From Lytechinus variegatus (Eukaryota; Echinodermata; Echinoidea; Temnopleuroida; Toxopneustidae): DNA of 64,000 nucleotides. Below the pieces are notes generated by a model that had not been told where the DNA came from, ran no database searches, and saw only the letters and a list, made by a program, of their open reading frames with translations. The stretch lies in the NCBI RefSeq assembly GCF_018143015.1, contig NC_054740.1, positions 74,235,856 through 74,299,855 of the forward strand, read 5' to 3'. Below, piece by piece: positions 53,101 through 62,687 of this stretch. Position numbers and translations under genes: made by a program. Within the stretch, counting starts at the first letter, position 1; the number at the start of each line of letters is the position of its first letter.

Positions 53101-56100
53101 TGCGTCGCTAACAAGATTGCTTGGCGACCTACCGCGAGAGGGCTTTTATAATGGCGGGCTCCACTGAGTTGATACATAGCCTATAGGTGGTTCACGTACG
53201 TGATGGCAGAGTGAGACTATAGGCGCCGCTTTTCCGACAGCAGCATCAACATCAAATCTTAATGCTGTCATTTAATAACCTTCGGTTATTAAATGACAGC
53301 ATAACTTATATCACTGAACATCCTGCAGCGAGTTCCAGGTCACATTATCAAGGTCAAGGGTCATGTAAGGTCAATGAACTTTGGCCACATTGGGGGTATT
53401 TGTTGAATTACCATCATATCTCTTTAAGTGTATTGGTATATTTCATAAGACATGGAAATAAGAGTAACCCAGTATCACTGAACATCTTGTGCGAGTTGTA
53501 TATAGTAGTTTTCAAAGTCAGCACTACTGTTATATTGAATCACGTGATGCAGGTGAGACCGCCAGAGGCATTCCACTTGTTTTATTGTAGAGACTATACT
53601 CTTTCTCGAGAAAAAGAAATAATAAATAAATCATTTAAAGGGATGCTCCGGGATGAAAATATTTATATATGAATAATGTAGACATAGCAACATTCACATA
53701 TCAAAGTGCTTATTTCATAAAAATCTGATAACAAATAGTGGGGTTATTGAATTCAACTTTAAAAAATTAATCTAATTTCACATAATAAAATACAAAGAAC
53801 AAGTGAGGATATGACATCATGTATGAGGTTGCATATTAAATATCCATGAAGAAACGCCAGACCTGTTTCACCAGAAAAATACAAATCATTCTTTAAAATG
53901 CAGCGATAATATTGTTTTCCTTATCCGATTTTGATCAAATTTTTATTGTTTAGTTTGCTCAAATCATATCATTATCAACCTCGGGTTCCCCATTGTCACT
54001 TATATATAGCTCATTAATCTTGCCACAATTTGGTCCAGTTGTTCAAATTATCTAGTAAATACAATATATTTTATTAATTGCAGAAGCTTGTCTTAAGAGT
54101 CATTGAGAAGGTGATCATACCTGCAACTTGCATGATTAATGTAAATATATACCAAAAGTCAACAATTTTCTAACTGGTACACCTTAAATGATTTCATCCA
54201 TACATGATACAAGGAACTAGAAAATGTAGATTGGAAAACAACACTAGGGCAACTTAGTGTTAGATACAAAGTTCACTTTCTAGAATGGGTGAAACAAAAA
54301 CAACATCACTCCAAAGGAACTGCAAAAATTATTGATAAAAACCAAACCCTCTTCATAGTTGCTATTTGCAATATTGTATTGACGACTCTTCTCCTGTTTT
54401 TAAAACCCAGACAAGAATGACTTGTTGTTACCCCCCCCCCCCCTTGTACCTGTCATTTCTTTGTATTTTCCCTCTTTTTCTTTGTTTTTTTTCTATTGAT
54501 CGATGTTTCATTGTTGAGTATTGTCTTTTTTTATTCCAGTAATAGAATATAAATTTAATTGAAATGAGAGTGATGAACATAATGAGAAAGGGAGACAATG
54601 ATAAGATAAGAATGGAGATAAAATATGATTTGAAAATATTACAATTTACAGAATATAACATATTATTTTCTATTTATTCAAAGTTCATAATTCATTTTTA
54701 TTCAGGTTTGCATTTTAAATTCAAACAAGTTAATTAGGTGATGCATTTTGGAACAATACATTTTACTTGAATAAACAATAATTGGTAAAAATGCAAAACA
54801 TAAAACTTATTTAATTTGGTATTCTTTCCTCCTGTAAAAATTAAAACTAAATAATATGGACATAAGTTCTAGTGGCGAATCGAGGGAGGGGGCACATTCG
54901 CCCCCTTAAAAAGTACTGAAAAGGCAACTTACAACATTTTTTTCTTTTTTTTTGCTTGTCAAATTTTTCCTGAGAAAAAATTACTGTGATTTGGCAGTAA
55001 AGACCTTTTGTCAAAAATTCCTAGACAAAATGCCCCCCGGCCCTGTAGGGAAATTTTGGATCCGGCCCTGATTATATTTCAAATGGGAATAAGACTGAGT
55101 GGCCTAAAACTTGATTAAAAAATATTCTAAGCTGTAGGGCAAGGCTTCAGTCTCCAAGCTCACGACTGTACAAGTATGTCCACTTCCATTGGCAATTGTG
55201 GCTGAATTCCATCCCGGCAGCCTGACATCCACCCTTGAGACCAAGAAATGAAATTAAAGAAAGTAAATCAGTTTTATTTTAAATCCTGTAAAAAATACAA
55301 ATAATTAATTTAATTAAAAATCAAGCCCCCAAATAAAACACTTTTTTTAATTGATGGCTACCCTCAGCCTGACATGCCCACACAGATACACTTAGATCAT
55401 TTTCACATTTCGGAGGCAGAGTGAAATCGCCCTGAGCCACCACCCTAGCTCGTAAAAGTATTTTGTTCGACTCAAAACATCCACACCACGGTCACACTCA
55501 AAGTCAAAGAAATTGAAGCATATTAATTATTGCAACTTAAAACTCAACTCTCTACACCAGGGAAACTCAATATGAAAAATAGAATGTACAAAAAATAGGC
55601 CTAAAAATAATAAATTTAAAGTGAAAAATTAAGCCCCCCCCAAAAAAAAACAACATTTTTTTATTGAGGGCTACCCTCAGCCCGGCATGCCCACACAGCT
55701 ACATCCCGAATATTTTTCGCATTTAGGGGGCAGGAGTGAAATCGCCCCGAGCCCCCACCCACGTAAAAGTATTTTTTGTTCGACTCAAACATCCACACCA
55801 CAGTCACATTCAAAGTCAAAGAAATTAAAGCATATTGATTATTGCAACTTAAAACTCAACTCTACACCACGGAAATTCAATATTAAAAATAAAATGGAAA
55901 AAAAAGGCCTAAAAATGATCAATTTAAAGTGAAAAATTAAGCCCCCCCCCCCTCTCTCTCTCAAAAAAAAAAATATTGATGGCTAGCCTCAGCCCGGCAT
56001 GCCCACACAGCTACACCCCGAATATATTTTTTTCGCATTTCGGGGGCAAGAGTGAAATCGCCCCGAGCCCCCACCCACGTAAAAATATTTTTGAGCAACT

Positions 56101-59100
56101 CAAACATCCACACCATAGTCACACTCAGTCAAAGAAATTGAAGCATAATTATATCATTACAATCTTAGAGCTCGAAACCAGGGAAAATCAATGTAGAAAA
56201 AATTGAAAAATATATATTTACAAAAAAAGGCAGAGCCTATACGACACTGCCAAGCTTCAAACTCGAGTTCACTCTCACTCAGTCAAGCTCAGCTCTTTGC
56301 TGTGCACGCCCACTTCCATTGTGGATTCGGTCTGAATCCCACCCCGCCAGTTTAGGCGGCCGAGCTACGGAGAATTACGATAAAGAGCAGCGGACCGTTC
56401 ATCGGTTGTTCGCTTCTTGCGACCAGAGAGAAAAAGGTGAAAACTTGATCAAAATCGTGCAAATACACCAAATTTTATCCTTGTGATGAGAAAATGGAGG
56501 TAATGGAATACAACAAAGTCCATCTTCTGCGATAAAAGTGGTACTTTGAGGAGAAATGATCACAAAGTCAAGCCAGTTATTGAGCGGGGCCGAGCCGAGC
56601 ACCGACACAGTTAATACACGCGCGCCTATGGGAATCGCGAGCTGTCGAAAAACGCCTAAAATTACACTTTTTTTTATTTCAGCGAAAAAAAAGTAATAGA
56701 AAGTGAAGAACATTACCATCAGACCATATCTCTAGAAAATCTTTACAAGAAATTTCGAAATTACGGAAAAATAGATGCAAATTTGTGAGAAAAAAATCTC
56801 GTAATGGGTGGGACAACTCTGATTGTCCCTGATTCTAAACATATGGCCATTGAGTCCCCTGTACAGATCGCGCTAGAACTTCGGTCTCTGTATTTGGTGA
56901 GAGAAGCCAACGAAGTTCAGCTGAACAACCAACAAAACAGAGACCGAAGCTTTTGGTCTAGGGTCATCATAGACAGCTGGCAGCCGTCTGTTTCGAGGAG
57001 TTTTTTAACATTTTTTTTTTATTTCTCCTCGTACACAGACGGCTCGCTATCGTGCAGCCACCATTAGGGGACTTGCAATGCAAAATCCCCCCGTCGGGGC
57101 TCTTCAATTTTTGTCTTTAATGAATAAAAAAATTGAAAATTATTGCAACCAAAATGCAAATTAATATTCCCTTTTTTTAATTGCCAAAAAACGGAGATAA
57201 ATCAAGTTAAAAGGAACAAAAACAGACTTACCTCGGCTGTCACGCAAATTCACTTCCCTGTTTTGTCCGATCTTAAACATGGCCATTGAGTCCCTTGTAC
57301 AGATCGCGCTAGAACTTCGGTCTCTGTATTTGGTGAATGAAGCCAACGGAGTTCAGCTGAAGCTGAACAACCAACATTAACAGAGACCGAAGCTTTTGGT
57401 CTAGGGTCATCATTGCATTGGCCGGCACTTGGCAGTCTGCCTCGCGCCTCCGCGGGGCTAGCCTGGCCTGGAGGCGTCTGGGGAGTAAATTCATCTACCT
57501 ACGTTATGTAGGTAGGGTTACTCCCCTAACGCCTGGCTAGCCTGGGGCGTTTTGGGGAGTGAAAGTCATATACTGTACATATGGTCACTAACGCCTGCAC
57601 TCCTAGTCCTACCTTTATATTTTTCCACATATGGGTACAAAACCAGAAACTTTCGCCCCCGAGAATTCTACTTTCCCTCTAAAAGATCTAGCCCTAAAAC
57701 ATGTTCATGGGGTCCAACTTCATTTCCAACATTTCTGCGATATTGATTTCATTTTTAAAGAAGAATTCATTAAAAAAACGAGAGATTTGTTATGAAAAGA
57801 TGGGAAGGGCTTATACGGCCGTGTTTACGTCGCCATCTTGATTTCTTTGTCTTCCGCTTGGCGACAGCACACACCCGAGGGTTCATTACTATCCTGCCTG
57901 TGGGGAATCTACAGGTAGGACTATGGTTTACTGCGGCAGCCCGAACACGTACTGAAGACGTGTCGGGGTCCCCGGGGCAAGACTATGGTATGCCTATGCT
58001 GTACACAGCACGCAATTTAAAAATCATTAGAATATCACTTTTGTGACCAAAAATACTAATTTCCATACAGTTGCAATTTACTTTTTTGTATTCTCCAGAG
58101 CACTCAAAAACTTGAATTTTGGGCATATTTTTGTGAATGCCCTCTATTGGTGGAAGTTATATATGGCAAGGCAATTGTAGTTATTCAATCTCTATTTTAA
58201 GAAAAAATAATTAAAAAATTGAATTTACTTTAATAAGAGCAAATTTATATGATAAATAGATGTATGATGGGGTGTCCAAACTTCGCGCACTTTTCAAAAA
58301 TATTCATCAGGCTTAATTTTGTTCACAGAATATTCATAATTTATGCAAAACCAATTCAAGAAATAGTTACCACATTGACGGCAAGATTGTAAACTATAAA
58401 ATCATGGACGAAAATGTAAAGAAGGTCAAGGGGTTTCGCCGGTATCGCGATCTCAAAATTCTATTCCGATCAGCGAATGCGGGCTGTGCTGGAAAACTGT
58501 TCAGAAAAAGTGTAACCTAACTTTCGCGCACCAAAGCTTTTGTGGAGATTTAAACAAAAACTCAAGCTCAAAAAGTGAAATATTTTTATCAGATTGATGG
58601 CAAAATTCTATGGAATCAGTATCATATTTAACTCACATTTTTGATGATTTCTGCTTGCAAAATGGTGATATCGTGATGCTTGTTTATTTCTTCAAAACGG
58701 GCTCCTGCAGTGACAAATTTGCCGATCTTTTGCCAATATTTTCATGAATACTGAACTCATCCTAAAGAAACTTTCACCAAAGGGTAATTTTAGGTCGCTT
58801 TTCATGTTGATGATGTCAGACTTTAAGGGTATTGGCTAGTTTTTTTAGATAATGACCGTCCGCGAAGTATGGACACGCATGAAGTTTGGACTCGCTGCCA
58901 TACTGGAACCTGACAGTGTCAAAAAAAATCAAGCATTTGTCCCAAATAAAAAGAGTAAATAAGCCAAACATTGCCAACCTTATTTCACCACATGGAGGAA
59001 TAACTTAGAACAAAGTTATAACCTTTTTCATAGAATGAGTGAGTAAGGGGTGCATTTTTCAGTTTTGGACGAGGCTGAGGGCTGGGCGTGCACGTGTTAC

Positions 59101-62100
59101 TTAATATGTAATGCGTAAGAGCAAGTTGCGTAACAGTATCATAAACACTGATTTTGAAGGAAAAGGGTGGCATTGAAAGACTGGTCAATGGTGATACAGC
59201 GATTCAGCCTCCAGCCTCATTGAAGTTTGAGCAGAATGTAGATCATATTTTCCTGTTCTTCATGAACAGGAATCTGGGAGAGCAAGATAACCAGGGGGTG
59301 ACAAACCCGCTTGCCTGGCACAAGTGATGATGACGTGTGGCCATGGGCAAGCATAAATTCTCAGAGTTGGTTGGCTGTTGGGCTAGTAGTTGTTTTGAAA
59401 ATAAACAAGATAAAATGACAGTAACTTTCAATAAATTTTGGATAAATCAAAATTACTGGCCAATCCTCTCTCAACTCATACTATGTTAAACCAGTATAAA
59501 AAAAACAGTGGAAACATGTAAAATCAGCACCAATATATCGATAACCAGGCATGATATTCTCCCGACTAAAATCAGAATTTCAGCTTTTTAAAGGATTTTT
59601 TCCCATATTTTAACAATTTTATTGGATTAACTTTACAATCCAATGTCATAATCGAGTGAGAGCTTGGATACACAATGGGTGGATTCATGTATGGTGTTGA
59701 AATCAGGAATTGGTTGTGACAACACCAACACCCCTTGTTTTGAATGCTTGTGCACCAGACCCCAAACACATGTTACAAGGTCAAAGGTCATTTGAGATCA
59801 ATGTACATTGCACTTAATGTACGATCTTGTCATAAAAGATGAAAATTTTAAAATGCACATTTTAAACTACAGTTCATTTCATATTCTTTGAAGCTAAAGT
59901 ATAACATATCAGCAATTATGTGAAAAAATGTCTGGTCACTGAATGAAAGTCAAGTGTCATTTCACGTTAAAACATAATGGAATGAAGACTGATATTTTAC
60001 CCCAAAATTAAGAATAGTTCAAATCCATTGATTCGTTTCCTTTAATATTCTTAAGGCTGGTAAAATGTTTCACATGACAGTTGACCAAGTTCAAACTGTA
60101 AATTTTGAAGAGAGAGAATATCAGATATTTTCACTCAATGTCACATCAACACTGCTGTTGCAGTTTATTGCAGAATGCATGCAAGACTGCCAGGGGCAGT
60201 TCCGTTCTGTTATCAGACCCAACATACTCAGGGTTTTGCAAGGTGTCTGTGTAAATGACTCTTCTCAAACTGTTTGGAATGATGGGGGGGTATGAGGTAT
60301 TGCAGAGGTTTGACTGCATGTGTGTTGTTGCTGGCTCTTTACTGCTACTAGGATGGGCAAACTTCACAGTTCGCAAAACCTGAGAGTGGATGTTTGCTCC
60401 TTAGTTTTCTTCCTGTACCTAACTTTCTTTTTTGACAGGCAGATTGGTACAAACATCCATGCATTCAAGTCTGAATCTGAAAACAAAAAATAGTCATTTA
60501 TTCTTTCACAGACATGATTCTATAAATACCAATTGATTATAATCAGTCTTTGTAAATTTAATGTTGGTGTAGCCTTTGGCGGCTATTTTGAATTATGTGT
60601 GTTTATCAACTATTAACATTTACAGCTTGCTATTGAAACAAAAAGTTCTTTTCTCTATTTTTTGTTTACATTTTAGATGCTGTTGCTGCAGAAAGAATAG
60701 TAGCTAGTGATCCAGCCAGCCACAATCTTAAAGTATTATCAGTAAGTTATACATATTTTTTCACTTGCATTATATTGAAAAACAGGTTGGATTAAAATGC
60801 CTGTATTATTAATTGTTATGTAAAGCATATTTTGTAATATACAGTCTGGTTATCAAAGAGATGAAATGCTTGCTATTTGAGCTCAACAGTGAGGTGTAAT
60901 GCTGCAATGTGTTCTAAGCATTGTTCCCCCGCTCCCCGATTTCTTAAAGATTGAAGATAGTCAGGGCTGTCATAACTGTTTATTCTCACCCCATCTTCCC
61001 AGTGTTACCTGAATGGGTTGATATTCTTTAATGTGTCCTATCAATATGTTCTCTTTTTGAAAGTTTCTGACTAGCATTTATATATTTTATTAAAAGCTAT
61101 TTTGATTTACTTGAAAAAATTGCATTCATAAATATGTGAGTTAAAGTAGTAACATACAAATTGAAAATCAACATCAATCATTTTCAAAATTTATAATAAA
61201 AAATGAGAGGAAGGATTTAAAAGCAAGACATCAACCTTATTTTCACTGCCATTTATTGAAATGTTTTAAATTCCCTTTAGAATTATCCATTAGAAACGAT
61301 TTTTGAAAGAGTTGAAATATGGTGTGACAATCACACCAGCGGCAAATCCCCCACCCCCATCCAGTGTTGCATGGACGAACTCACAACATAAATGTATTAA
61401 TAGTAATGATAATATGGTTTATTTATATAGCGCAGCTACTATATACTCTACTGCGCTTGATGCTTGGTATCATATTATTACCCCAGCTGTAGCTAGGCCA
61501 CCATATAGGCGCTAAATCATTCAAGGAATAAATCATACCAGGTACCATTCACCTCACCTGGGTCGAGTGCAGTACAATGTGGGTAAATTTCTTGCTGAAA
61601 GAAAACACGCCATGGCTGGGATTCGAACCCACGTCCCTCTAATTGAAAGACGAGAGTCGTAACCACTAGATCACGATTCTCTCGCTCTCACATCGTGGTA
61701 TTGATTGAATTCCATTATAATTTTATGATTCCTGTCTATGTTAGGCCCTATATTTTAGTTGTTTAAAAAAGATATCTCTAGAACCATTGTTTGAATTGAA
61801 ACATTAACAAATACTAATGATAAATTCATCTAAAGTCCATTTTTGTATTTTATCTCATAGTCTGAATGAATACACTAAATCTCTGTTAGGAACTACACTT
61901 TACCTATTCTAAGTGTTTCATTTATTTTTAATTACAAATTTTCTAAAGTTGATGTGAAACTATCCATGTGTGTAATGCATTTCATTTTTTGTCTTAGTTA
62001 TATACATGCTTATAATATTCAACTTTAATGCTACATACTGATATTATTTTCATCTTCTCCTGTAGATGCTTTGTGCATGTCTCTAATGATTTTAGTTAAT

Positions 62101-62687
62101 AGTGTGATTTAATCCCAGCCGTGGCGTAATTTCCTTCAGCAAGAAATTGATCCACAATGTGCTGCACTCATCCCAGGTGAGGTAAATGGGTACCTGGCAG
62201 GAATTTATTTCTTGAAATGCAGCGCATGTCATAGATGCACTGCTAAAGCCAAGGTAATTATGCTGGATATACTGTAGAGCGCTTAGAGACCTCTGACAAA
62301 GTAAGTATTAAGCGCTTTATAAGCAAGTATAATTTTTATTAATCACTCTCAATTTTGCTCAGTATAAAGAATAGCTAATGATAAAGGATTGTTTTATTGT
62401 ATGGCATTCAAATGACCAAGATGCCACCAGCTCCTTAAAAAAAAGCAAATGTTCATCCTGACATCAAATTACAGAAAACTTGCATCTTTTATTTCATTTT
62501 CTTATAGGACTTGGGAACCAAGACTGCCACAAATAATGAGCAACTCCTCCAGATTGCTGATACCATTTTCTTAGCCACCAAGCCAAACATTGTTGGAAGG
62601 GTACTGAAAGAGATTTCCCCACATATCAAGAAAGACCACCTCTTAATATCACTAGCAGCGGGCATCACCTTAGACTACTTAGAAAGT
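47068..62687 (+). CDS. Pyrroline-5-carboxylate reductase, 5' part (gene span, 3 coding exons, continues past window)
   Basis: P5C reductase makes the last step of proline synthesis, reducing 1-pyrroline-5-carboxylate with NAD(P)H. Exons 47068-47143, 60677-60741 and 62508-62687 join in phase to give 107 residues of the N-terminal Rossmann domain. Residues 5-12 contain the dinucleotide-binding GFIGAGKIA, followed by GLLAA, AERIVASDP, a beta strand with FLATKPNIV (the conserved K-P) and ISLAAGITLDYLE (conserved AAG). These match the family pattern, and the word choice is nearest to vertebrate PYCR3, though this is by eye. The downstream exons with the dimerisation domain lie beyond 64000. Intron 1 is 13.5 kb and mostly transposon-derived. 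PYCR1/2 are mitochondrial and PYCR3 cytosolic in mammals; location here is unknown. Confidence 0.9.
47264..47590 (+). repeat. Tandem repeat unit (split), copy 1 left part
   Basis: Direct match to 56961-57270 (gggtcatcatagacagctgg, gacggctcgctatcgtgcag, aaaatccccccgtcggggct). It includes an internal inverted repeat, gcagccgtctgtttcgagga against its near complement at 47328-47349. Confidence 0.75.
49150..49500. repeat. Purine-rich GAT/GAG minisatellite
   Basis: Irregular repeats of gatgagagggacgaggatg and gtgagggatggcgatgata. Long minus-strand frames rich in Ser, Pro and His arise from this composition and are not called. Confidence 0.7.
49505..49790. repeat. Dispersed repeat C, copy 2
   Basis: Related to 27370-27690; see that entry for shared words. 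It lies in the loop of the 9.2 kb foldback. Confidence 0.55.
50152..53217. mobile_element. Long-TIR palindromic element nested in the 9.2 kb foldback
   Basis: The ends GTCTCAC and GTGAGAC, each followed inward by cacgtacgtgaa, bound arms of about 1.1 kb (50152-51270, 52072-53217). The arms are single-copy sequence and pair along their length with moderate divergence (aactgataacgttg, aacatcttat, atttagtaaggctatgaat). The 0.8 kb loop has G and C tracts and no transposase. No target duplication is obvious. Confidence 0.75.
53262..53302. repeat. Perfect 19-bp stem, 3-base loop hairpin
   Basis: atgctgtcatttaataacc, loop ttc, then the exact complement ggttattaaatgacagcat. It lies 45 bp outside the 50152-53217 element. 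Confidence 0.85.
53320..53620. repeat. Dispersed repeat with AGGTCA words
   Basis: Contains caaggtcaagggtcatgtaa followed by ggtcaatgaactttggccac, and cactgaacatc twice (53311 and 53476). The 136-residue frame at 53262-53672 spans this repeat and is not supported as a gene. Confidence 0.45.
53639..53960. mobile_element. MITE family D, copy 2 (right end lost)
   Basis: Starts with TTAA then AGGGATGCTCCGGGATG, and shares gataacaaata and, inverted, a caagtg...gacatcatg segment with 28049-28416. No matching right terminus is found. Confidence 0.5.
54873..55070. mobile_element. Short element with GGATCCGGCCCTG-type end
   Basis: Begins ctagtggcgaatcgaggg and ends ttggatccggccctgatt, with tttgcttgtcaaatttttcc inside, as in several other short elements here. 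No coding content. Confidence 0.45.
56961..57403 (+). repeat. Tandem repeat unit, copy 2 (intact)
   Basis: Runs from gggtcatcatagac to tggtctagggtcatcat. Copy 1 is the same unit split by the 9.2 kb foldback (47264-47599 plus 56845-56957). Both copies carry an ATGGCCATTGAG start reading MAIES(L/P)VQIALELRSLYL; in this copy it stops after 33 codons. Whether that piece was ever part of a gene is unknown. Confidence 0.7.
57480..57526. repeat. Stem-loop: ggggagtaa / ttactcccc
   Basis: Outer stem ggggagtaa/ttactcccc and inner stem ctacctac/gtaggtag. It is flanked by GC-rich words ggctagcctgg repeated at 57456 and 57534. Confidence 0.6.
57527..58268. other. PYCR intron 1, no feature recognised
   Basis: Contains a GC-richer segment (57800-57990) with short frames. 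No domain or RNA gene was recognised. Confidence 0.4.
58269..58876. mobile_element. Possible TIR element (GGTGTCCAAACTTCGCG ends)
   Basis: The left end gtgtccaaacttcgcgcac and right end gtccgcgaagtatggacac are imperfect inverted repeats about 0.6 kb apart. The rest does not pair clearly. Confidence 0.4.
58877..60676. other. PYCR intron 1, 3' part
   Basis: Mostly AT-rich with no gene. A perfect direct repeat AGGTCA-A-AGGTCA lies at 59778-59790. A small palindrome cctgttc-ttcat-gaacagg lies near 59252-59270. Confidence 0.4.
59778..59790. promoter_or_regulatory. DR1-type nuclear-receptor half-site pair
   Basis: AGGTCAAAGGTCA is the textbook direct repeat with one-base spacing bound by HNF4/RXR/COUP-TF-type receptors. 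It lies in an intron and probably within a dispersed repeat, so function is unproven. Confidence 0.3.
60677..60741 (+). CDS. PYCR coding exon 2
   Basis: 65 bp between acceptor acattttag and donor gtaagt, encoding AVAAERIVASDPASHNLKVL and S after a split Asn codon. Too short to stand out as an open frame, but both phases agree with exons 1 and 3. Confidence 0.85.
60742..61404. other. PYCR intron 2, 5' part, no feature recognised
   Basis: AT-rich intronic sequence without recognised genes or repeats. Confidence 0.4.
61405..61690 (-). repeat. tRNA-derived SINE with Deu-like 3' domain (full length)
   Basis: On the minus strand, box A-like tgatctagtggttacgac and box B gggttcgaatcccagcc head a body with ctcgacccaggtgaggtgaa, and the tail is agctgcgctatataaataaa. 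That tail resembles the end of the Deu domain found in vertebrate and echinoderm SINEs. Confidence 0.75.
62112..62335 (+). repeat. 5'-truncated SINE with Deu-like domain
   Basis: Starts within the box B region (aatcccagccgtggcg), then aatgtgctgcactcatccca and a 3' part gtagagcgcttagagacctc followed by aagcgctttataagca. The tRNA head is missing. Confidence 0.7.
62508..62687 (+). CDS. PYCR coding exon 3
   Basis: 180 bp between acceptor ttcttatag and donor gtaaga, encoding DLGTKTATNNEQLLQIADTI through ITLDYLES. It carries the conserved ATKP and SLAAG segments. The frame stays open ten codons past the donor, then stops, which fits an intron. Confidence 0.9.

Larger units (their letters stand above)
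47600..56835. mobile_element. Large foldback element in PYCR intron 1 (9.2 kb)
   Basis: Inverted arms at about 47600-49105 and 55350-56835 carry gagttgtcccaccca near the ends, then matching single-copy DNA, then a tandem array of about 312-bp repeats (gactgtggtgtggatgtttg near 48369, 48673, 48987; inverted at 55483, 55793, 56101). Nine-base direct repeats TAAACATAT (47591-47599, 56836-56844) flank it. The loop (49106-55349) holds other inserted elements. No transposase was recognised. The 9-bp duplication and long inverted repeats recall Mutator-like elements; this is inference. Confidence 0.75.

Noticed and set aside
53262-53672. 136-residue frame as a host gene
   Set aside because: It begins in a hairpin and runs through a dispersed AGGTCA repeat and into a MITE; no domain is visible.
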